IMG/VR virus record: IMGVR_UViG_3300028610_000227
Span: 1-32,650 of that record
DNA: 32,650 nucleotides
DNA from: a virus
Reading direction: 5' to 3' (one strand)
The notes below the pieces were generated by a model. That model did not search any database. It was not told the DNA's origin and saw only the letters and a list, made by a program, of their open reading frames with translations. Shown here one piece after another: positions 29,007 through 32,650 of this stretch. Position 1 is the first letter of the stretch; each line of letters begins with the position of its first letter. The position numbers were made by a program, and so were the translations under genes.

Positions 29007-29145
29007 GCGACCATTCTACCGATAGCAAACAAAGACTGAATTGTTTTTGGTGACTGGTTTTCAAATTCTGGTCACTGTTACAGGTGGTTATAAATCTACG
29101 GAAGTATATATTGGGTGCCATACCAACAAACAAGGGGTGTGGGGC
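29007..29145. promoter_or_regulatory. Divergent early control region with 26-nt operator (site 1)
   Basis: The intergenic space between the two arms. A dyad GTGAC-N16-GTCAC at 29050-29075 contains GTGACTGG. On the plus strand TATAAA (29089-29094) is a good -10; its -35 (29066-29071, TTCTGG) is weak and covered by the dyad. On the minus strand TTGAAA inside the dyad is -35-like, but the -10 is poor. A TAGAAT just before ATG 29006 is another possible minus -10. Confidence 0.55.
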
Positions 29146-29469
29146 ATGGGTCACGATATAAAAGATATTAGGTCAACGACAAGAACGCATTATGAGTGGG
29201 ATATTGAAACCTTCGACCCTGCGACAGGAGATATTGAGGACCACAATCACGATGACAAATGCCCCGGCATTCCTTCGGATCACGACAAGCGGCTCGTTTT
29301 GGTTCGAGACTTTTACGCGGTTGTTGTTAAGGGTGGCAAGGTAATTGATGCAGACCTAACAGATAGGCAGTGGGCCTATGTTAAGGGAGGCAAGCTGCCG
29401 GAATTATTTGATGATACGAGAATTAAAGTTCCTCTCAGATTCCACAAAGAACTAAGAAAGTTAGCATAG
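29146..29469 (+). CDS. Conserved early phage protein of unknown function (107 aa)
   Basis: First gene of the rightward arm. ATG 29146 has AAGGGGTG; a longer frame back to TTG 29041 would run through the operator and is unlikely. Sequence 'TTRTHYEWDIETFDPATGDI' then acidic/His 'EDHNHDDK', and a second half that looks like a small alpha/beta fold ('LVLVRDFYAVVVKGGKVIDA'). I recall similar 'HYEW.IE...GDI.D.DH' proteins in other phages, with no known role. Confidence 0.68.
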   Translation: MGHDIKDIRSTTRTHYEWDIETFDPATGDIEDHNHDDKCPGIPSDHDKRLVLVRDFYAVVVKGGKVIDADLTDRQWAYVKGGKLPELFDDTRIKVPLRFHKELRKLA

Positions 29470-29506
29470 TGGCGTATATTTAACTCAAACCACAGAGGGA
29501 AACACC

Positions 29507-29845
29507 ATGACAACCAAATTCAACGATGATGAACTTGAGCAGATGCGAGATGAATACAGGAAAGATGAGGTGATGGAATTAGAACAGTCTAAAAAAGAGG
29601 CCGTCATAGCTAATTGGGTTGATGATTTTATGGGTGACATCAACAACGAAGATGCCATTATTGAGATCGCCAGCAACAATGAGGACTGTGCTGAGGCAAT
29701 TATGAACATATGCTCTATCAAGGTTACGTCTGACATGGTGGGCCACCTAACGCTGAATGAAGTAGAGGCTCTGGCGCGAGCGTCAATGCGGTTTATTAAG
29801 TGTATAGAAAAACACGCAGAGGGTTATGTGGAGAAAGAGTTATGA
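29507..29845 (+). CDS. Hypothetical acidic protein (112 aa)
   Basis: AGAGGGAAAC precedes ATG 29507. Strongly acidic, helical protein: 'DDELEQMRDEYRKDEVMELE', then 'VIANWVDDFMGDINNEDAII' and 'VEALARASMRFIKCIEKHAE'. No motif was recognised. High negative charge recalls DNA-mimic or protein-inhibitor early genes, but that is only a compositional remark. Confidence 0.65.
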   Translation: MTTKFNDDELEQMRDEYRKDEVMELEQSKKEAVIANWVDDFMGDINNEDAIIEIASNNEDCAEAIMNICSIKVTSDMVGHLTLNEVEALARASMRFIKCIEKHAEGYVEKEL

Positions 29846-29907
29846 AAAACTTGAACAGAATCACGGTTATTTTGATTTGCACCAGTCTCGATGGGGATTT
29901 ACATTAA
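29842..29907 (+). CDS. Possible 21-codon peptide
   Basis: ATG overlaps the previous stop (TTATGA) and the TAA overlaps the next ATG (TAATG), so it could couple translation between two genes. The product starts MKNLNRITVILICTSLD, signal-like. With this size, the coding claim rests only on the overlaps and on AAAGAG upstream. Confidence 0.3.
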   Translation: MKNLNRITVILICTSLDGDLH

Positions 29908-30053
29908 TGGGTCTTCAGTTAATATGGGCTGGTATAAAAAACACAGGTGTTATATGGATTAACGCTATTGATTGTGATTCTGTTGAGTGCAACGGGGTGG
30001 ATATCTTACAACAAGATGTTGTGACCAAACGGGACATTACAGTCGCTGATTAA
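29907..30053 (+). CDS. Small hypothetical protein (48 aa)
   Basis: ATG 29907 has GGGGAT at 8 nt. A longer in-frame reading from 29826 overlaps the 112-aa gene and lacks a site. The first half is hydrophobic (MGLQLIWAGIKNTGVIWINA), then Asp/Cys-rich 'IDCDSVECNGVDILQQDVV'. Cys preceded by a hydrophobic start raises the thought of a lipoprotein, but there is no proper lipobox. Function is unknown. Confidence 0.45.
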   Translation: MGLQLIWAGIKNTGVIWINAIDCDSVECNGVDILQQDVVTKRDITVAD

Positions 30054-30106
30054 CATTGAAGAAGTCCGCTATACAGCCATAATGGAATGAATCAAAGGAG
30101 CAAATA

Positions 30107-30262
30107 ATGATCATCGAATACTGTCATAAATCCAAATGCCACGTTGCCAGCGGCCATATTAAAGGCCGGTTTGTCATTGCAGAAGCCACTAGCAGCATCA
30201 AAGCATTTACTGCTTGGGTTGAATTAGCAGCCAGGGCTGTATCTAAAATGGGAGCAGCGTAA
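30107..30262 (+). CDS. Small hypothetical protein (51 aa)
   Basis: GGAGCAAATAATG start; stop TAA overlaps the ATPase ATG (TAATG). Begins MIIEYCHKSKCHVASGHIKG and ends in 'TAWVELAARAVSKMGAA'. Two Cys and two His in the first 21 residues may bind metal (C-x4-C-H-x4-H). Its 3' end carries the ribosome site of the ATPase gene. The role is unknown. Confidence 0.6.
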   Translation: MIIEYCHKSKCHVASGHIKGRFVIAEATSSIKAFTAWVELAARAVSKMGAA

Positions 30263-30265
30263 TGA
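30250..30265 (+). repeat. Repeated translation-start leader GGGAGCAGCGTAATGA, copy 1
   Basis: Sixteen bases covering ribosome site, TAA and ATG of the ATPase gene, identical to 31420-31435 before recT. In copy 1 the TAA is the previous gene's stop; in copy 2 it is not. This suggests one gene's start was copied from the other. Confidence 0.6.
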
Positions 30266-31419
30266 GTGATAAAGTCTATTTTATGAACAACGGTTCGTTT
30301 GATGTTCGAGCAATGTTGACCTTTGGTGTTTCCGCAAAAGAAAACGATAACGCCATTGGCTACTTTGGAACCGGCTTTAAGTATGCGGTTGCCATTATCT
30401 TGAGAATGGGCGGAAACATCACTGTTGAGTCAAACGGCGAAACCAATGTATTTACAGCGCGCAAGAAAACCATCAGAGGCCAAGAGTTCAGCATTGTTTA
30501 TTGCAATGATCGGGAGGCAGGATTCACTACGCGGCTCGGCATAAATTGGGAGCCGTGGATGGCCTTTCGTGAGCTTTACTGCAACGCCAAAGACGAATGT
30601 GGGGAGATCGCAGCAGAACCTAAAGATTTTGACACTGTGATTACCATTAAATGCCATGAGATTTACAGCGCCTTTATGTCGCGTGACGCGTATTTCATTA
30701 GCGGGGTGCCTGTTGCTACCAGCGAATCCGTAGAGATTTATGACAAGCCCTCACAGTTTATCTATTGCTGCGGCGTGGCTGTTAAACAGATCGCTGATGC
30801 GCAATTTACCTACAACCTCACGCAGCGCATTGATCTAACCGAAGATAGAACAGCGAAGTGGGAGCATCAAATCAGATACCCGCTGCAAAGGTCGTGGCAG
30901 CTGCTTAAAGACGCCTCGATTATTCGCCGCATCATTGCGCCAATCGAAAGTTATGAAAACGCAACCGGATTCGATACTGATTGGCCGACAAGCGACGAAT
31001 TTACTGATACGGCAGTGCAAATGTTGAAAACGACCGGGGTTAGCGAAGCCGCTAGAACTCATGTGTCTAAGCTGGATGAAAAGGCAGGTAATTGGCCGAC
31101 CTTTGAACTCACAAAAACGCAGTCAATAATGCTGGTTAAAGCCAAAGATTTTCTTCTTTCAATTCAGGTCAATGTCGATGATTTTGATATTCGCACTGTA
31201 TCAGGTCTTGGCAACGGCGTGATGGGCAGGGCGCTCGATGGTGTTATTTATCTGTCAGACATGCCGTTCCAAATGGGGACAAAACAACTGGCCTCAACAT
31301 TGCTTGAAGAGTGGGTACACAATAAATACGGGTGTGCTGATTTTGACCGGAATATGCAGACATGGCTTTTCGACAAAGTGTTGTCCATCGGTGAAGAAAT
31401 GATCGGCGAACCAATTTAA
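30262..31419 (+). CDS. GHKL-type ATPase-like protein upstream of RecT (385 aa)
   Basis: Residues about 8-115 show GHKL (Hsp90/MutL/histidine-kinase/gyrase) ATP-site features: a lid-like IGYFGTGFKYAVAII (32-46; G-x-G-x-K) and 'FRELYCNAKDECGE' (102-115), similar to the N-box with E, N and D/E residues, though in an unusual order. A middle region of about 130-290 matches no family I know. The C-terminus contains 'STLLEEWVHNKYG' (about 345-357), an E-E-x-x-H pattern that could bind metal. It may remodel DNA-protein complexes or assist RecT. Its TAATG start is coupled to the 51-aa gene, and the leader GGGAGCAGCGTAATGA is repeated before recT. Confidence 0.7.
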   Translation: MSDKVYFMNNGSFDVRAMLTFGVSAKENDNAIGYFGTGFKYAVAIILRMGGNITVESNGETNVFTARKKTIRGQEFSIVYCNDREAGFTTRLGINWEPWMAFRELYCNAKDECGEIAAEPKDFDTVITIKCHEIYSAFMSRDAYFISGVPVATSESVEIYDKPSQFIYCCGVAVKQIADAQFTYNLTQRIDLTEDRTAKWEHQIRYPLQRSWQLLKDASIIRRIIAPIESYENATGFDTDWPTSDEFTDTAVQMLKTTGVSEAARTHVSKLDEKAGNWPTFELTKTQSIMLVKAKDFLLSIQVNVDDFDIRTVSGLGNGVMGRALDGVIYLSDMPFQMGTKQLASTLLEEWVHNKYGCADFDRNMQTWLFDKVLSIGEEMIGEPI

Positions 31420-31435
31420 GGGAGCAGCGTAATGA
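31420..31435 (+). repeat. Repeated translation-start leader GGGAGCAGCGTAATGA, copy 2
   Basis: Second identical copy, at the recT start; the ATPase stop (TAA, 31417-31419) lies just before it. A looser version, GGAGCAAATAATGA, precedes the 51-aa gene. Confidence 0.6.
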
Positions 31436-32475
31436 CTAAACAAATATCTATTGTTGAAGAGCTATCCAAACTGGAACCGTCCTTTAGCAAGCAAAACCAA
31501 TATGGCCTAGCGTTTAAGTCCGAGTGTCTTTTTGCGCGCCAGCAGATTGTTAAGAATGATCTCACGCAGAAAACAGCAAACAACAATCCAGCATCATTGA
31601 GAAACGCGATTCTTAATGTGGCAGCAATTGGTATAAGCCTTAATCCTGCAATGGCTCATGCTTATTTGGTTCCTCGTGGCGGACAGATATGTTTGGACAT
31701 TAGCTACAAAGGATTGGTGAAGCTGGCAACTGATGCAGGCGCTATCGAATGGGCAAAGCCTGAACTCGTATATGAGAACGATACATTCAATTATCTTGGC
31801 CCCTGTACGCCACCAGAGCACGTTGCAGACGTTTTCGGCGATAGAGGCAACCCAGTGGGTGCATATTGCCTAGCAAGGCTTAAAAACGATTATATGGTCG
31901 AGATCATGAATTGGGCTGAAATCCAAAAGGTGAGGGATACATCCAAAGCCGCCAATGGCCCGTGGAAAACCTGGCCGCTGGAGATGGCTAAAAAGACAAT
32001 TGTTAAGCGCGCATCTAAATCATGGCCTCAATCTAATGGTAGAGATCGGCTGGACACTGCTGTTGAGGTTATAAACCAGCACGAAGGTTTGATCGAAGAA
32101 CAGCGCAGCATGTCTGAATATTTGAAGGCAACTCCAGAACAAGAATCAACTTTTCGTGATTTGCTTGGCGGTGATCCGCTTGATTACTTCCTTTGGTGGG
32201 AGCCGCTTGATGATCAGATAAAAATGTCATTGGGAAGCTCATTTCCCAAGGGTGAGAAAGGCAAAGGTGCGGATTTAATGCGCAATGTTAAGCAAGCAGG
32301 ACAAGAACAATTTATTGAGCTTATAGCTGATCTTACAACCGCCTGTGAGAAAGAAGATGAAACAGGCGTAAAAGAAGTGCTTGAAGATTTACCGGAAAAC
32401 CAATATCAGACGCTTATTGATACGCTGAGTGTTGAGTTGGTGCGATACGCCATTGACGTTATTGAATCAGCGTAA
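31432..32475 (+). CDS. recT: RecT-family single-strand annealing protein
   Basis: Anneals complementary single strands in phage recombination. 347 residues. The RecT core covers about 30-215: 'SLRNAILNVAAIGISLNPAM', then AHAYLVPRGGQICLDISYKG, 'VGAYCLARLKNDYMVEIMNW', and WPLEMAKKTIVKRASKSWPQ. It has the family's usual order (GISLNP, YLVP, ISYKG, KK..VKR). The C-terminal part (about 230-347) is acidic and helical and could meet SSB. No RecE/lambda-exonuclease gene is in the window; the neighbour is the GHKL protein. GGGAGC lies before ATG 31432. Confidence 0.93.
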   Translation: MTKQISIVEELSKLEPSFSKQNQYGLAFKSECLFARQQIVKNDLTQKTANNNPASLRNAILNVAAIGISLNPAMAHAYLVPRGGQICLDISYKGLVKLATDAGAIEWAKPELVYENDTFNYLGPCTPPEHVADVFGDRGNPVGAYCLARLKNDYMVEIMNWAEIQKVRDTSKAANGPWKTWPLEMAKKTIVKRASKSWPQSNGRDRLDTAVEVINQHEGLIEEQRSMSEYLKATPEQESTFRDLLGGDPLDYFLWWEPLDDQIKMSLGSSFPKGEKGKGADLMRNVKQAGQEQFIELIADLTTACEKEDETGVKEVLEDLPENQYQTLIDTLSVELVRYAIDVIESA

Positions 32476-32508
32476 TTAAACAACTAAACAACTAAAGAGG
32501 AAAGAGAA

Positions 32509-32650
32509 ATGAACATTGATCAACTAACGTATGGCGAAATGAAACAGATAGCCAATATCTTCAACAGCGAACCCACCAAGTCGGGCGGATTAAATCGAAT
32601 GATTGGCGATAAGTGCATTATCCGCACCTATTCCGCTGGTGTCTGGTTTG
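32509..32650 (+). CDS. N-terminal part of a conserved early phage protein (cut by right edge)
   Basis: ATG 32509 follows a purine-rich AGAGGAAAGAGA site; 47 codons are visible: MNIDQLTYGEMKQIANIFNS at the start, then 'IGDKCIIRTYSAGVWF' at the edge. I recall a phage early family with 'LTYGEIKQIA.~F' and 'IGK.VIIR.YSAGVWFG', function unknown. Some proteins of this type end in Gly-X repeats like the one at the left edge of the window (recalled, unverified). Confidence 0.68.
   Translation, partial: MNIDQLTYGEMKQIANIFNSEPTKSGGLNRMIGDKCIIRTYSAGVWF

Noticed and set aside
29041-29145. Longer start (TTG 29041) for the first rightward gene
   Set aside because: It would translate through the operator and the best -10 box; ATG 29146 has AAGGGGTG.
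1-32650. tRNA genes, integrase, attachment sites, insertion sequences
   Set aside because: I looked on both strands and saw no cloverleaf, no tyrosine or serine integrase motif and no transposase; the only mobile-type gene is the HNH endonuclease.

Overview
The window reads as most of the genome of a short-tailed (podovirus-type) double-stranded DNA bacteriophage. There is no ribosomal, tRNA or host metabolic gene. Nearly every gene overlaps or almost touches its neighbour (ATGA, GTGA and TAATG junctions). Terminase, portal, scaffold, capsid, tail adaptor, nozzle, ejection proteins, tail fibre and endolysin genes lie in one co-oriented block. No tail-tube, sheath, tape-measure or phage RNA polymerase gene is seen. 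The replication/recombination genes (lambda O-type initiator, NinB, NinG, RecT, SSB) suggest a proteobacterial host, but the species cannot be read from the sequence. No integrase and no full CI-type repressor lie in the window, so the lifestyle is open.

Layout. A control region near 29.0 kb separates two divergent arms. Rightward (+) from 29.1 kb run small early genes, a GHKL-type ATPase, RecT and a gene cut by the right edge. The same strand continues at the left edge (1 to 2.0 kb) with a Gly-X repeat tail, SSB and several tiny genes, so the map looks like a permuted or circular one opened inside the early arm. Leftward (-) from 29.0 kb down to 2.1 kb is one long gene chain: Cro/YdaS-like regulator, replication initiator with a probable internal origin, a second replication-region gene, accessory genes, C5 DNA methyltransferase, NinB-like, a displaced tail-fibre fragment, NinG, small terminase candidate, large terminase, four small genes with an HNH endonuclease, portal, Bbp19-like, scaffold, a 455-residue beta protein, major capsid, a small paralogue of that beta protein, tail adaptor, nozzle, three ejection-type proteins, tail fibre, two fibre-associated genes, and the lysis genes. 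The two arms converge at about 2.0 to 2.1 kb.

How it works together. The right/left early arm supplies homologous-recombination and single-strand DNA functions (RecT, SSB and possibly the ATPase). The top of the left arm starts replication and carries lambda-like nin genes, and the rest packages DNA and builds the virion. Structural gene order resembles the T7/BPP-1 podovirus plan joined to a lambda-like early region. Likely terminators sit just before and just after the major capsid module.

The most interesting points are the GHKL ATPase directly upstream of RecT, iterons plus an AT-rich tract inside the initiator gene, a repeated GTGACTGG operator-like motif in three regulatory regions, a truncated tail-fibre cassette flanked by 15-nt direct repeats in the early region, a gene whose best ribosome-binding site points to an AUC start codon, and a 32-codon membrane ORF knitted into the lysis cassette.
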